Of a stretch of 64,000 nt of DNA, positions 9,237 through 18,525 are shown piece after piece (the first letter of the stretch is position 1; each line of letters begins with the position of its first letter). This DNA comes from Bordetella parapertussis (GTDB taxonomy: Bacteria; Pseudomonadota; Gammaproteobacteria; Burkholderiales; Burkholderiaceae_C), in NCBI GenBank assembly GCA_945861305.1, contig CAMATW010000001.1, positions 1 through 64,000 on the forward strand, given 5' to 3'. The position numbers and the translations under genes are program-made. The notes beneath the pieces are model-generated. The model was given only the letters and a program-made list of their open reading frames with translations. It had not been told where the DNA came from and searched no databases.

Positions 9237-10094
9237 CACCGAGGCAATCGCCAACACAATCAGCAAGACTGCCGCCAGGTCTTGCCAATGCAGCTGCTCA
9301 CCCAACCACCACGCACCGCTGAAAGCGCCCAGCACGGGGATGAACATCACACTCAAGGTGGAAGCCAGCGGCGGCAAATTGCGCGCCAAGATCAGCCAAG
9401 CTGGTTGGGCAAAACCAAACACGCCAATCGCGTTGTAGGCAATCGCCCACCACACCCGCTCGCTGGGCATGACCCAAGGGTAGGGCTCAAAGAGCCACGA
9501 CAACACGCACATCACTGCGGTGGTCAAGCCCGTCATCCAAAACGCCAAGGTGAGGGTGGCGACCGTCGCCGTGGTGTGGCGCATACGTTGTGTGCCATAG
9601 CCCCACGATGCGGCCGCCAACAAGATCAGCAGCACACCCAAGGGGTGCCCACTGAGCACGCTCACCTCGTGCCACAGCAGCAACAGCGCTGCCATGGCAG
9701 CACTGGCCACACCCAGCCAGCCACGCAGTCGCAATGGCGTATGAAAAAAGAGCACGCCCCACAGCGCTGAAAAAATCGGCATGGTGTAGCCCAAGATGGC
9801 GGCGCGGCCACTGGAAAGCGAAGCCAAGGCCACGATGACCAAGCCGTACCACATGAACATATTGAAAAAAGACAGCGTGAACAACTCGCGCCACTGCGCT
9901 TTGGGCACATGAAAAGGCACTTTCATGCGCCACAGCACCAAGCCAAGGACCGGCCAACCCAACAGCAGGCACCAAGTGCGAAAGGTCAGGGGTGGGTAGC
10001 CGCTGACGCCCATTTTCATAACGGGCCAGTTGCTGCCCCACACCAAAGTGAGGAAAACCAGCATCAGCAGGTGTTGGCGAGAGAGTCTAGGCAT
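9201..10094 (-). CDS. EamA/DMT-family permease
   Basis: A 297-residue membrane protein with two EamA domains; the N-terminus [13 protein letters not shown] is the classical start of RhaT/EamA exporters. Substrate unknown. It is divergent from pyrF (39 bp between starts) and its last 36 bp overlap the uracil-DNA glycosylase gene on the other strand. It is the third of four members of this family within 15 kb; the four differ clearly in sequence and are not recent duplicates. Confidence 0.87.
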   Translation of the reverse strand: MPRLSRQHLLMLVFLTLVWGSNWPVMKMGVSGYPPLTFRTWCLLLGWPVLGLVLWRMKVPFHVPKAQWRELFTLSFFNMFMWYGLVIVALASLSSGRAAILGYTMPIFSALWGVLFFHTPLRLRGWLGVASAAMAALLLLWHEVSVLSGHPLGVLLILLAAASWGYGTQRMRHTTATVATLTLAFWMTGLTTAVMCVLSWLFEPYPWVMPSERVWWAIAYNAIGVFGFAQPAWLILARNLPPLASTLSVMFIPVLGAFSGAWWLGEQLHWQDLAAVLLIVLAIASVLWPAREAVRQA

Positions 10095-10133
10095 GCGGCA
10101 ATGCTACTGGCTGCGCCCTTTCTACAATGGGCC

Positions 10134-10958
10134 ATGACTTTTTTGGAACAACTCGCCGCCACCCAAGCCACGAACCAGTCTTTGCTGTGCGTGGGATTGG
10201 ACCCCGAACCCAGCAAATTCCCTGCCCATTTAGGGCAAGATGCCTCGCATATCTTTGATTTTTGCGCCCACATCGTCGACGCCACCCACGATCTGGTGTG
10301 CGCCTTCAAGCCCCAGATCGCCTACTTTGCGGCGCACCGCGCTGAAGCGCAGTTGGAGCGATTGATCGCGCACATGCGACGCACAGCGCCGCATGTGCCC
10401 ATTGTTTTGGACGCCAAACGCGGCGACATCGGCAGCACCGCAGAACAGTACGCCATCGAAGCCTTCGAGCGCTATGGCGCAGACGCTGTGACGCTCTCCC
10501 CCTTCATGGGCTTTGACTCAGTGGCACCCTATTTGAAATACCACGGCAAAGGCGCGTTTTTGCTATGCAGGACCTCCAACCCAGGGGGCGACGACCTTCA
10601 AAACCAACGCTTGGCGGGCTTGGCGGGTGAGCCACGCTTATTCGAGCATATCGCCGAACTCGCCCAAGGCCCTTGGAACCTCAACGGCCAGCTGGGCTTA
10701 GTGGTGGGCGCCACCTACCCCGAAGAGATTGCCCGTGTGCGCCAGATCGCGCCTTCCCTGCCCTTGTTGATCCCGGGGGTGGGCACCCAAGGCGGCGACG
10801 CCAAGGCCACGGTCAAGGCCGGCTTGACACCCACTGGCCCCATCATCGTTAATGCATCCCGTGCGGTGCTGTACGCCTCAAAAGGGGAAGATTTTGTGCA
10901 TGCTGCCCGTTCTGCGGCCTTGGATTTAAGGCAAGCTTTGAAGCTCCAAATTCTATAA
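10134..10958 (+). CDS. pyrF: Orotidine 5'-phosphate decarboxylase
   Basis: Decarboxylates OMP to UMP, the last step of pyrimidine synthesis. The 274-residue product is of the longer (type 2) subfamily, with the catalytic [10 protein letters not shown] loop at about residues 87-96 and the phosphate loop Ile-Pro-Gly-Val-Gly-Thr-Gln-Gly-Gly. The ATG at 10134 gives the family's N-terminus. There is no Shine-Dalgarno sequence; a TACAAT hexamer ends only five bases before the ATG, so the transcript could be leaderless. The stop lies inside a short inverted repeat. Confidence 0.93.
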   Translation: MTFLEQLAATQATNQSLLCVGLDPEPSKFPAHLGQDASHIFDFCAHIVDATHDLVCAFKPQIAYFAAHRAEAQLERLIAHMRRTAPHVPIVLDAKRGDIGSTAEQYAIEAFERYGADAVTLSPFMGFDSVAPYLKYHGKGAFLLCRTSNPGGDDLQNQRLAGLAGEPRLFEHIAELAQGPWNLNGQLGLVVGATYPEEIARVRQIAPSLPLLIPGVGTQGGDAKATVKAGLTPTGPIIVNASRAVLYASKGEDFVHAARSAALDLRQALKLQIL

Positions 10959-10969
10959 AATTTAGAATT
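10949..10969. repeat. Inverted repeat at the pyrF stop in an AT-rich gap
   Basis: AATTCTA / TAGAATT, seven base pairs with a seven-base spacer, covering the pyrF stop codon. The following 125 bases to 11095 are extremely AT-rich (long A and T runs) against a GC-rich background. It may be an operator for the regulator encoded next, a weak terminator, or a scar of an insertion; the sequence does not decide. Confidence 0.45.
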
Positions 10970-11095
10970 AAAATATTTTCAACAAATATAATATTAAAAA
11001 AAATATTTATCATAAAAATTGTATGTCTACGACAGGTTAATACGCTAAAGCCTGAATTACAGTATGTTCACCACTTCTGACAAAAGTGATATGAC

Positions 11096-11443
11096 ATGAA
11101 AAACAGGAAGTGTCTTGTGCGCTTTTTGGCAAGCGCGAACAAGATTGAAGAAACGTTCTACGAGGCTTTGCCAGACAACGATGACAAATCATTATTGATG
11201 GCTTTAACAGTAGCCAATGAAAATGGGGCTCCACTCAACGTATCGCAAGCCATGCAAATGCGCCGTATAGGGTCCCCGGCCAAAAATCATCGAAAAATCA
11301 ATGATTTGCTTGAGGCGGGCATGATCGATTTAGCCCATGACGCGGGTAACCGGCGCACCAAGTTTTTGATTCCCACGCCAGTGGCAATGAAGATTTTTGA
11401 TGACCTGGCGCTTGCCCTAGCGCAAGCCAACAGCACCCACTAG
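11096..11443 (+). CDS. Winged-helix (MarR-like) DNA-binding protein
   Basis: A 115-residue protein. Residues about 48-105 have the layout of a MarR-type winged helix: Pro-Leu-Asn-Val-Ser-Gln-Ala, then [13 protein letters not shown] as recognition helix, then Leu-Glu-Ala-Gly-Met-Ile-Asp and the wing Asp-Ala-Gly-Asn-Arg-Arg-Thr-Lys. The N-terminal helix is short compared with full MarR proteins, and no ligand pocket can be inferred. Targets are unknown. It sits alone between pyrF and uvrA behind an AT-rich leader, overlaps uvrA by 27 bp at the 3' end, and is AT-richer than its neighbours, which fits horizontal gain. Confidence 0.65.
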   Translation: MKNRKCLVRFLASANKIEETFYEALPDNDDKSLLMALTVANENGAPLNVSQAMQMRRIGSPAKNHRKINDLLEAGMIDLAHDAGNRRTKFLIPTPVAMKIFDDLALALAQANSTH

Positions 11444-14413
11444 GCGTTTCAAGTACCGCCCAGTCATGCTGAGCGGGTTGGCGGTCAGTTCTTCGGGGGT
11501 ACCAACCGCCACCACTTGACCGCCGCCGCTGCCGCCTTCAGGCCCCATGTCGATGACCCAATCGGCGGTTTTGATCACGTCAAGATTGTGCTCGATCACC
11601 ACCATGGTGTTGCCGGCTTCTACCAGTTGTTGCAACACTTTGAGCAGCAAATCGATGTCTGCGAAATGCAAGCCTGTGGTGGGTTCGTCCAAAATATAAA
11701 GCGTGCGACCGGTGTCACGGCGGGACAACTCCAGCGCCAGTTTCACTCGCTGCGCCTCGCCACCACTGAGGGTGGTGGCTGCTTGACCTAAACGGATATA
11801 GCCCAAGCCCACATCCATCAAGGTTTGTAACTTGCGAGCAAGAGCTGGCACTGCCCCCAAAAATGCCAAGGCGTCTTCCACCGTCATGTTCAAAATTTGT
11901 GCGATGTTGTGGCCCTTGTAAAGCACCTCCAAGGTCTCACGGTTGTAGCGCTGACCCAAGCAGACATCGCAAGACACGTAAACATCGGGCAAAAAGTGCA
12001 TTTCCACTTTCACCATACCGTCGCCTTGGCAGGCCTCGCAACGACCCCCCGCCACATTGAAGGAAAAACGTCCTGCGCCATAACCACGCTCTCGCGCCAT
12101 CGGCACCTCTGACAGCAATTCTCGAAGTGGCGTGAACAAGCCTGTGTAGGTAGCAGGGTTGGAGCGCGGTGTGCGACTAATCGGCGACTGGTCGACGCTG
12201 ATGACTTTGTCAAAGTTGTACAGCCCGAGGATATCCTCATGGGCCGCCGGCTCATCATGGGCGCGGTGGATTTGCTTGGCCGCGGCCGCATACAAGGTGT
12301 CGTTCACCAATGTGGATTTGCCCGAGCCGGAAACGCCGGTGACGCAGGTGAGTAAGCCAACAGGGAATTCAGCCGTGACGTTTTGCAGGTTGTGGCCGCT
12401 GGCTCCCACCACGGTCAACGATTGCTTGGCCGCGCTGTGCACCACGGTGGGGGGGAGACTGCCAAACACATTGGTCGCAGGGGCCGATGCAGTCACGCTG
12501 CGACTGTGCTGAATTTTCCAAGGGCGGCGTTGGGCGGGCACCGCAATCTTCAAAGCGCCCGACATATAGCGGCCGGTCAACGACGCGGGGTTGGCTTCAA
12601 TTTCTGCCGCCGTGCCTTGCGCCATCACCCGGCCTCCATGCACTCCCGCGCCTGGCCCCATGTCGATGCAATGGTCAGCAGCACGGATCATGTCCTCGTC
12701 GTGTTCCACCACCAAAACGCTGTTGCCAATGTCGCGCAGGTGTTTCAAGGTGTCAATCAGGCGGTCGTTGTCGCGCTGGTGCAAACCAATGCTGGGTTCG
12801 TCCAATACATACATCACACCCGTGAGACCTGAGCCAATTTGCGAGGCCAAACGGATGCGCTGCGCCTCACCACCCGACAGCGTGTCGGCGCTGCGCGAGA
12901 GGCTCAGGTAGGTCAGGCCCACATCGTTCAAAAACTTCAGGCGGTTGGCAATTTCACGGATCACCTTCTCGCCAATATCAGCCTTGTTGCCTTGCAGTTT
13001 CAGGTTTTGAAAATACGCTTGGCACTCGGCCAAGGTGATGTGGCTCACATCATGCAAAGTACGCGCTTCTAAGCCTTCACCCAAACGAACATTGCGGGCT
13101 TCAATGCGCAAGCGTGTGCCTTGGCATTCAAGACAAGGGCGGTGCCCACGGTAGCGCGACAACTCTTCGCGCACCAGTGCCGAGTCGGTGTCGTGGTAAC
13201 GGCGGGTCATATTGGGCACGATGCCTTCAAAGGCATGCAGCTTGGTGGTTTTGCGACCCGCTTTCGCGCCCGATTCCAGCACATAGCTGAACTTGATTTC
13301 TTCCTCTCCAGAGCCAAACAACACCACTTGTTGCACTTGCTCGGAGAGGTTTTCAAACGGGGTTTCAAGATCGAACCCGTAATGCTTGGCCAAGCTTTGC
13401 AGCATGGCGAAGTAATAGGCATTGCGCTTGTCCCACCCTTTGATAGCGCCGCTCTCCAAACTCAAGCTTGGAAACGCCACGATACGCGCGGGATCAAAAA
13501 AGGTTTGCTCACCCAAGCCTTCGCAGGCGGGGCAAGCACCCAAGGGTGAGTTGAACGAGAACAGTCGAGGTTCGAGTTCGCCGATTGCGTAATTGCAGTG
13601 CGGGCAGGCAAAGCGGGCATTGAAAGCGTGCTCCGCGCCGCTGTCCATGTCCAACACCACCGCACGGCCATCGGCCAAGCGCAAAGCGGTCTCGAAGCTT
13701 TCGGCCAACCGTGTGGCCATATCGGAGCGCACTTTCAAGCGGTCCACCACCACATCGATATCGTGCTTTTCTTTTTTCTCTAAGGTCGGCAAGTCAGCCA
13801 ACTCCACCACCTGGCCATCGATACGAAACCTCACAAATCCCTGCGCCTGCATTTGGGTGAACACCTCGGCAAACTCTCCCTTGCGCTCACGCGCCACTGG
13901 CGCCATGAGCATGATGCGGCGCTCTTCGGGCATCGCCAAGACCGCGTCGACCATTTGCGCCACGCTCGAAGACTGCAGCGAAACACCGTGCTCTGGGCAA
14001 TGCGGTGTACCTGCCCTTGCAAACAACAAGCGCAGGTAGTCGTGGATTTCGGTGACGGTGCCGACAGTCGAGCGCGGGTTATGGCTGGTGGCTTTTTGCT
14101 CGATGGCAATCGCTGGAGAAAGACCCTCGATCAGGTCGACATCGGGCTTGTCCATGCGCTGCAAAAACTGCCGCGCATAGGCCGACAAACTTTCCACATA
14201 GCGGCGCTGTCCTTCGGCATACAAGGTGTCAAAGGCCAAACTGGATTTTCCAGAGCCCGACAAACCGGTAATGACCACCAACTGGTTGCGCGGTATATCA
14301 ACATCGATGTTTTTCAGGTTATGGGTGCGGGCACCGCGAACGCTGATGCGGCCAAAAGCACTAGGGCCGCCTAAGTGGTGACCTAAATAATGCGCTTCAG
14401 AGGGGGAATTCAC
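11417..14413 (-). CDS. uvrA: Excinuclease ABC subunit A
   Basis: The damage-recognition ATPase of nucleotide excision repair, 998 residues. Both ABC modules are present: Walker A Gly-Leu-Ser-Gly-Ser-Gly-Lys-Ser-Ser at about 50-58 and Gly-Val-Ser-Gly-Ser-Gly-Lys-Ser-Thr in the second half, each with a Leu-Ser-Gly-Gly-Glu-Ala-Gln-Arg signature. Zinc-finger cysteines are seen as Cys-Pro-His-Cys / Cys-Pro-Ala-Cys in the first half and Cys-Glu-Ala-Cys / Cys-Asp-Val-Cys in the second. It is slightly longer than the E. coli protein (940) because of an N-terminal extension and linker. It stands alone, divergent from an EamA gene. Confidence 0.96.
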   Translation of the reverse strand: MNSPSEAHYLGHHLGGPSAFGRISVRGARTHNLKNIDVDIPRNQLVVITGLSGSGKSSLAFDTLYAEGQRRYVESLSAYARQFLQRMDKPDVDLIEGLSPAIAIEQKATSHNPRSTVGTVTEIHDYLRLLFARAGTPHCPEHGVSLQSSSVAQMVDAVLAMPEERRIMLMAPVARERKGEFAEVFTQMQAQGFVRFRIDGQVVELADLPTLEKKEKHDIDVVVDRLKVRSDMATRLAESFETALRLADGRAVVLDMDSGAEHAFNARFACPHCNYAIGELEPRLFSFNSPLGACPACEGLGEQTFFDPARIVAFPSLSLESGAIKGWDKRNAYYFAMLQSLAKHYGFDLETPFENLSEQVQQVVLFGSGEEEIKFSYVLESGAKAGRKTTKLHAFEGIVPNMTRRYHDTDSALVREELSRYRGHRPCLECQGTRLRIEARNVRLGEGLEARTLHDVSHITLAECQAYFQNLKLQGNKADIGEKVIREIANRLKFLNDVGLTYLSLSRSADTLSGGEAQRIRLASQIGSGLTGVMYVLDEPSIGLHQRDNDRLIDTLKHLRDIGNSVLVVEHDEDMIRAADHCIDMGPGAGVHGGRVMAQGTAAEIEANPASLTGRYMSGALKIAVPAQRRPWKIQHSRSVTASAPATNVFGSLPPTVVHSAAKQSLTVVGASGHNLQNVTAEFPVGLLTCVTGVSGSGKSTLVNDTLYAAAAKQIHRAHDEPAAHEDILGLYNFDKVISVDQSPISRTPRSNPATYTGLFTPLRELLSEVPMARERGYGAGRFSFNVAGGRCEACQGDGMVKVEMHFLPDVYVSCDVCLGQRYNRETLEVLYKGHNIAQILNMTVEDALAFLGAVPALARKLQTLMDVGLGYIRLGQAATTLSGGEAQRVKLALELSRRDTGRTLYILDEPTTGLHFADIDLLLKVLQQLVEAGNTMVVIEHNLDVIKTADWVIDMGPEGGSGGGQVVAVGTPEELTANPLSMTGRYLKRLVGAVGLR

Positions 14414-14475
14414 GGCAGGTTTGGCTTTATCAAGGGTAACCCGCCATCATAGCCAACCCGCTTATGCTCTAGCCC

Positions 14476-15381
14476 ATGACCTCTTCCCGCGCCCTGAGCC
14501 GGCAGGCTTTTTTCACCCTGCTTTTGATCGCCTTGATGATGGCGTCCAACCATATCGCCGCCCGAGTCGCCTTTGACAGCGGCTTGGATGTGGCCACAGC
14601 GGTGGCCACGCGCAGCCTGGTCACCGCCTCGGTCGTGGCTTTTTTGCTGGTGGTGGCCCATGTTTCTTGGCGCTTTAACCGCCAACAAGGCCGCGGCTTG
14701 CTGTTTGTGGGCTTGATGATCGGCCTGCAAAGCCAATGCCTGTATGCCGCCGTGGCGCGCTTGCCGGTGGCCTTGGCCTTGCTCGCGTTCAACACCTACC
14801 CGCTGTGGACGGCCTTGTGGGACAAGCTGATTTACAAGCGCACACCGCAACGCAGCGTGTTGTTGTCCATGCCTTTGATCTTGCTCGGTTTGGCCATTGC
14901 GCTGGACGTGCTGGGTGCGGCTTCAGGCTTGGGGGCACAAGCCCAATGGGTGCAAATCGGCGAGGGTGTGGGTTTTGCTTTGGCCGCGGCTTGCAGTTTC
15001 GGCTTGGCTTTGGTGGGCACCCAACATGAAACTGTGGGTATGGACGGGCGGCTGCGCACCTTCTTCAGCTTGCTGCTGGCCGGCAGCGTGGCCTTAGCGG
15101 TGATTGGTTTTAGTGGTGGCCCGCACTGGCCACAAACCACGCTTGGCTGGCAAGGCTTAGGGCTGCTCACTTTTTTTTACGGCACGGCTTTCACCATCAT
15201 GTTCACCGTCTTACCCAAACTCGGCGTGGCGGCCAACTCGGCCATCATGAATGTGGAGCCAGTGTTTGCTTTGGGGCTGGGCTGGGCGGTGTTAGACCAA
15301 CAAGTGGCTTGGGTGCAAGTAGGCGGCGCCTTGCTGGTGGTGAGTGTGGTGGTGGGTTTGGGGCTTCGAAAGTCAAGCTAG
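14476..15381 (+). CDS. EamA/DMT-family permease
   Basis: A 301-residue membrane protein with about ten hydrophobic helices in two EamA halves (the second ends Ala-Ile-Met-Asn-Val-Glu-Pro-Val-Phe-Ala-Leu-x-Leu-Gly, a typical EamA helix). Substrate unknown. A TATGCT hexamer lies seven bases before the ATG and no Shine-Dalgarno is visible. It is the fourth DMT paralogue in the first 15.4 kb. Confidence 0.86.
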   Translation: MTSSRALSRQAFFTLLLIALMMASNHIAARVAFDSGLDVATAVATRSLVTASVVAFLLVVAHVSWRFNRQQGRGLLFVGLMIGLQSQCLYAAVARLPVALALLAFNTYPLWTALWDKLIYKRTPQRSVLLSMPLILLGLAIALDVLGAASGLGAQAQWVQIGEGVGFALAAACSFGLALVGTQHETVGMDGRLRTFFSLLLAGSVALAVIGFSGGPHWPQTTLGWQGLGLLTFFYGTAFTIMFTVLPKLGVAANSAIMNVEPVFALGLGWAVLDQQVAWVQVGGALLVVSVVVGLGLRKSS

Positions 15382-15385
15382 GCTT

Positions 15386-15422
15386 TGGTGCATAGATCAC
15401 CCCTTGGCTGATGCTTGCACCA
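15386..15422. repeat. Inverted repeat upstream of hicA
   Basis: TGGTGCA at 15386-15392 and TGCACCA at 15416-15422, a perfect 7-bp dyad with a 23-base spacer, 35 bases before hicA. A role as a HicAB operator is possible, but HicB here has no visible DNA-binding tail. Confidence 0.4.
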
Positions 15423-15457
15423 CATACAAAAAAAGAGGGCCAACCTAGCATGTCCAG

Positions 15458-15652
15458 ATGCCCCTTAAAGTTCATGAGTTGCTTAAAATCCTTCGTGAAG
15501 ATGGATGGTATTTGGTTAGACAAAAAGGCAGTCACCGTCAGTATCATCACCCCATCAAAACGGGTACGGTCACCATTGCTGGCAAGTCGAGTGTCGAGTT
15601 GCCTCCCGCCACACTTCACAGTGTGCTTAAGCAAGCTCAATTGAAAAAGTGA
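15458..15652 (+). CDS. hicA: HicA mRNA interferase toxin
   Basis: A 64-residue dsRBD-fold toxin that cleaves mRNA when freed from HicB. It has the family pattern: an N-terminal helix (Val-His-Glu-Leu-Leu-Lys-Ile-Leu), Gly-Trp, and the catalytic His in Lys-Gly-Ser-His-Arg-Gln-Tyr (about residues 23-29), then Thr-Val-Thr-Ile-Ala and a C-terminal helix. The ATG at 15458 gives the usual length. hicB follows after eight bases in the standard toxin-first order. Confidence 0.88.
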   Translation: MPLKVHELLKILREDGWYLVRQKGSHRQYHHPIKTGTVTIAGKSSVELPPATLHSVLKQAQLKK

Positions 15653-15659
15653 GGTTTTT

Positions 15660-15872
15660 ATGAAATACCGCGTGGTATTCGAAAAAACAGGGAACAGCTT
15701 CGGCGCCTATGTGCCTGATTTGCCTGGCTGCGTGGCAGCGGCCAGAAGCCATGAGGAGGTCTCTTTGCTGATTCAGGAAGCCATCGATTTGCATTTGCAA
15801 GATTTACAAGCCCAAGGGCTGCCTGTTCCACCGCCTAACTCCGTCGCCCAACACATCAAACTCAGCCACTGA
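15660..15872 (+). CDS. hicB: HicB antitoxin, short form
   Basis: A 70-residue protein with the partially degraded RNase H-like fold of HicB: Tyr-Arg-Val-Val-Phe-Glu, Gly-Ala-Tyr-Val-Pro-Asp-Leu-Pro-Gly-Cys and a long helix with Glu-Ala-Ile-Asp-Leu-His-Leu. GAGG lies six bases before the ATG. Many HicB proteins have an added helix-turn-helix or ribbon-helix-helix domain for autoregulation; this one ends soon after the core, so how the operon is repressed is unclear. Its 3' end overlaps convergent waaF by 11 bp. Confidence 0.85.
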   Translation: MKYRVVFEKTGNSFGAYVPDLPGCVAAARSHEEVSLLIQEAIDLHLQDLQAQGLPVPPPNSVAQHIKLSH

Positions 15873-16881
15873 CGACTTCTCGCCAAGCCTGCTCGACCCG
15901 CTCAGGTGTCAAATCATTCAAGCAGCGAAGATGCCCCAAAGGACAGCTGCGCTCAAAGCAAGGCGCACAGTCCAAAGGAGGTTGGTAAATGGCCTCGTTT
16001 TTCAACCACAAGACCACCGCTTTGTCACTTAAAGGTGGCGTGTGGATTGGGCTGGATGAGCCAAACACAGCCACCAGCGGCACACCCATGGCGGCCGCCA
16101 CGTGCATCAGGCCTGAGTCGTTGCTGAGCATGGCTTGTGAGGACGCAATCAAGGCCATGGCTTGGCTAAGGTCGGTCTTACCCGCCAAGTTACGCGCATT
16201 TTTGGGCCGTTCTTGGTTGATGCGCTTGGCAATGTCATCACACAGTGCGGCCTCTTTGGCCGAGCCCAGCAACACCACCGGCAAGCCCGTGCGCAAGCCC
16301 ATCTCTGCGAAATAGGCCGCTGGCCAGCGCTTGGCGGGGCCGTATTCCGCCCCGGGGGCGAACACCGCGTAAGCGCCCAGCTTTAAGTCAAAGTTCAACA
16401 AGGTGGTTTTGAGCAGGTCCAAAGACAAGTCCAGCTTGGGCTGCAGGGCGCTATCGCTATCTGCTTGCGCCAGCGCCAAGTAATGCTCCACCATCGCTCC
16501 GCGCTGGTCTTTGTCGGGGTTAGGGATGCGCTGGTTGAGCAAGCCAAAGCGGGTTTCGCCGTGGTAGCCCACCCGCACAGGAATGCCTGCCATCCATGGC
16601 AGCAAAGCGCTTTTCCAAGAATTCGGGCCTACGTAGGCTTGCTCAAATCGGCCTCGCCACTGCTGGGCTAAGTTACGCCGCGCCGCCCAGTGCAAGCCAC
16701 CGCGGGGGAAAGGCAACTCGATCACCTCTGCCACTTGTGGCATGGCGCGGTAGATGGGTGCCACCCAAGGCATGGCAGCCACGCTCAAGGTTTCGCCGCG
16801 CTGGGCCAGCACACGCAACAAAGGCTCTGTCATCACCGCGTCGCCTATCCACTGAGGCGCAATCACCAAGCTGGCTGTCAT
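15862..16881 (-). CDS. waaF: ADP-heptose:LPS heptosyltransferase II
   Basis: A GT9-family glycosyltransferase (339 residues) that adds the second heptose to the LPS inner core at the cytoplasmic face of the inner membrane. N-terminal Ile-Ala-Pro-Gln-Trp-Ile-Gly-Asp-Ala-Val-Met and Phe-Ala-Pro-Gly-Ala-Glu-Tyr-Gly-Pro-Ala-Lys-Arg-Trp-Pro, plus the C-terminal Asn-Asp-Ser-Gly-Leu-Met-His-Val-Ala-Ala-Ala, are typical of WaaF. The ATG at 16881 lies five bases from the 19-bp repeat copy 3, so its leader, including any Shine-Dalgarno, is replaced by repeat sequence. Confidence 0.9.
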   Translation of the reverse strand: MTASLVIAPQWIGDAVMTEPLLRVLAQRGETLSVAAMPWVAPIYRAMPQVAEVIELPFPRGGLHWAARRNLAQQWRGRFEQAYVGPNSWKSALLPWMAGIPVRVGYHGETRFGLLNQRIPNPDKDQRGAMVEHYLALAQADSDSALQPKLDLSLDLLKTTLLNFDLKLGAYAVFAPGAEYGPAKRWPAAYFAEMGLRTGLPVVLLGSAKEAALCDDIAKRINQERPKNARNLAGKTDLSQAMALIASSQAMLSNDSGLMHVAAAMGVPLVAVFGSSSPIHTPPLSDKAVVLWLKNEAIYQPPLDCAPCFERSCPLGHLRCLNDLTPERVEQAWREVVSG

Positions 16882-16885
16882 CGTT

Positions 16886-16904
16886 AATGGGGGTCAGATC
16901 CCAA
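16886..16904 (-). repeat. 19-bp interspersed repeat, copy 3
   Basis: Read on the minus strand: TTGGGATCTGACCCCCATT. It fills the 23-bp gap between the stop of the zinc-finger gene (TAA at 16907-16905, directly abutting the repeat) and the waaF start. As at the EamA gene, the repeat sits exactly at a gene boundary. Confidence 0.75.
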
Positions 16905-17102
16905 TTAATGGGCAGCTACGTGCTCACCCGCTTTGAGGCGGTACTCGGTGCTGCAATAGGGGCATTTGGCTTGACCGGTACGCGCCACATCCAAAAACAC
17001 TTTGGGATGGCTGTTCCACAGTTTCATGTCGGCCAAGGGGCTGGGGCAAAACACGCCGCCGTGGCTGTTGAGTTCTTTGGCTAGCAACTCGATGGTTTTC
17101 AT
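16905..17102 (-). CDS. CHCC-type zinc-finger protein
   Basis: A 65-residue protein with His-Gly-Gly-Val-Phe-Cys-Pro-Ser-Pro at about 14-22 and Cys-Pro-Tyr-Cys at 47-50, the ligand pattern of the small zf-CHCC family (related to a mitochondrial complex I zinc-binding subunit). In betaproteobacteria it is often next to ilvE, as here. Its bacterial function is not established. The stop codon touches repeat copy 3 and the start is one base from the ilvE stop, so it is cotranscribed with ilvE. Confidence 0.85.
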   Translation of the reverse strand: MKTIELLAKELNSHGGVFCPSPLADMKLWNSHPKVFLDVARTGQAKCPYCSTEYRLKAGEHVAAH

Positions 17103-17103
17103 G

Positions 17104-18042
17104 TCAAACCTTGGTCAACCAATGCGCGTACTTGGGGTTACGGCCATTGACGATGTCAAAGAACGCGCTTTGGATTTTTTCTGTGATGGGTCCGCGGCTA
17201 CCGGCCCCAATTTCGATGCGGTCTAACTCACGAACGGGCGTGACCTCGGCGGCGGTGCCGGTAAAAAACGCTTCGTCTGAGATGTAAACCTCGTCGCGGG
17301 TGATGCGCTTTTGCACGATCTCTAGGCCCAAATCTTTGGCGATGTGAAATACCGTGTTCCGGGTGATGCCGTTCAAGGCGCCTGCCGACAAGTCGGGTGT
17401 GTAGATCACGCCACCCTTGATGATGAAGAGGTTTTCACCCGCGCCTTCAGACACAAAGCCTGATGCATCCAACAACAAGGCTTCATCGTAGCCGTCGTCC
17501 AGCGCCTCCATGTTGGCAAGGATAGAGTTGGTGTAGTTGCTCACCGCCTTGGCCTGCGTCATGGTGATGTTGACATGGTGGCGGGTATAGCTGCTGGTTT
17601 TCACGCGGATACCGCGCTTCATGCCGTCTTCGCCAAGGTAGGCGCCCCAGGTCCAAGCCGCGACCATCAGGTGAATTTGGTTGCCCTTGGGTGACACGCC
17701 GAGTTTTTGCGAGCCGATCCATGTCAGGGGCCGTATATAGCCGCTTTTGAGCTTGTTTTCGCGCACCACTGTGCGCTGGGCTTCGCTCACCTGCTCGGGG
17801 GTGAAAGGAATTTTCATGCGCAAGATCTTGGCACTGTTGAACAAGCGCTCTGTGTGCTCTTGAAGGCGGAAGATGGCTGTGCCTTGGGCGGTGTCATAAG
17901 CCCGCACGCCCTCGAAAGCGCCGCAACCGTAGTGCAAGGTGTGGGAGAGGACGTGGATTTTGGCGTCGCGCCAATCGACCAACTCGCCGTCCATCCAAAT
18001 CTTGCCATCACGGTCGTGCATCGAGGGGGGCAGGGCGCTCAT
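17104..18042 (-). CDS. ilvE: Branched-chain amino acid aminotransferase
   Basis: A fold-type IV PLP enzyme (312 residues) that interconverts Val, Leu, Ile and their 2-oxo acids with glutamate. Visible are Gly-Ala-Phe-Glu-Gly-Val-Arg-Ala-Tyr near residue 41, the PLP-Lys region Gln-Ala-Lys-Ala-Val-Ser-Asn-Tyr, Glu-Ala-Leu-Leu-Leu-Asp-Ala-x-Gly-Phe-Val-Ser-Glu-Gly and Gly-Thr-Ala-Ala-Glu-Val-Thr-Pro. Length matches E. coli IlvE (309). Confidence 0.95.
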   Translation of the reverse strand: MSALPPSMHDRDGKIWMDGELVDWRDAKIHVLSHTLHYGCGAFEGVRAYDTAQGTAIFRLQEHTERLFNSAKILRMKIPFTPEQVSEAQRTVVRENKLKSGYIRPLTWIGSQKLGVSPKGNQIHLMVAAWTWGAYLGEDGMKRGIRVKTSSYTRHHVNITMTQAKAVSNYTNSILANMEALDDGYDEALLLDASGFVSEGAGENLFIIKGGVIYTPDLSAGALNGITRNTVFHIAKDLGLEIVQKRITRDEVYISDEAFFTGTAAEVTPVRELDRIEIGAGSRGPITEKIQSAFFDIVNGRNPKYAHWLTKV

Positions 18043-18085
18043 GGGTATCCTTTATTCGGGGTCTGCTAGTCTAAGGGTAAGTATT

Positions 18086-18502
18086 TTACGTTGCATCCTG
18101 CGCCGCGGGATCGGCGTTTGCACGCGACAAGGACCATTGCTGTAAACGCCCCTCGTGAAAGTGGCACCGCACTCTGTCGCCACCCGCGTCTCGCCACTCG
18201 AAAATATCGTTTTTTTTGTCTTCGTTGGCGATGCGTTGGCCAAGGCTGGCAGCCAGCCCTATGACATTGAGCAAGCGCAGACCATCGTGTAACTGGGCGT
18301 GGAACATGACCGCGTTAGCAACTGCCCCAACGGGTTGGTCAGCAGCTCGCTCCATGGTTTGCATCAAATGGGTAGAGAGTTGCAGCAACCAAAACACAAT
18401 GCCGCTAGAGACCAGCGAGAAGCCCCACCAACCAAAGGCGCGAAACGAGCCAAAAAGCAAGACTGCCAAGCCCATCACCACCGCTATGTTTCGCCAATTC
18501 AT
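18086..18502 (-). CDS. Small inner-membrane protein of unknown function
   Basis: A 138-residue protein not recognised. Two hydrophobic segments occupy residues about 6-24 and 27-46; the rest is a soluble domain with Glu-Trp-Arg-Asp-Ala-Gly-Gly-Asp-Arg-Val-Arg-Cys-His-Phe at about 102-115. The strand order of that tail resembles a small beta sheet but supports no function. It lies between radA and ilvE on the same strand, 23 and 43 bases away, so may be in the radA transcript. Confidence 0.7.
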   Translation of the reverse strand: MNWRNIAVVMGLAVLLFGSFRAFGWWGFSLVSSGIVFWLLQLSTHLMQTMERAADQPVGAVANAVMFHAQLHDGLRLLNVIGLAASLGQRIANEDKKNDIFEWRDAGGDRVRCHFHEGRLQQWSLSRANADPAAQDAT

Positions 18503-18525
18503 GGCGCTGATTTTGACCTAAATGG

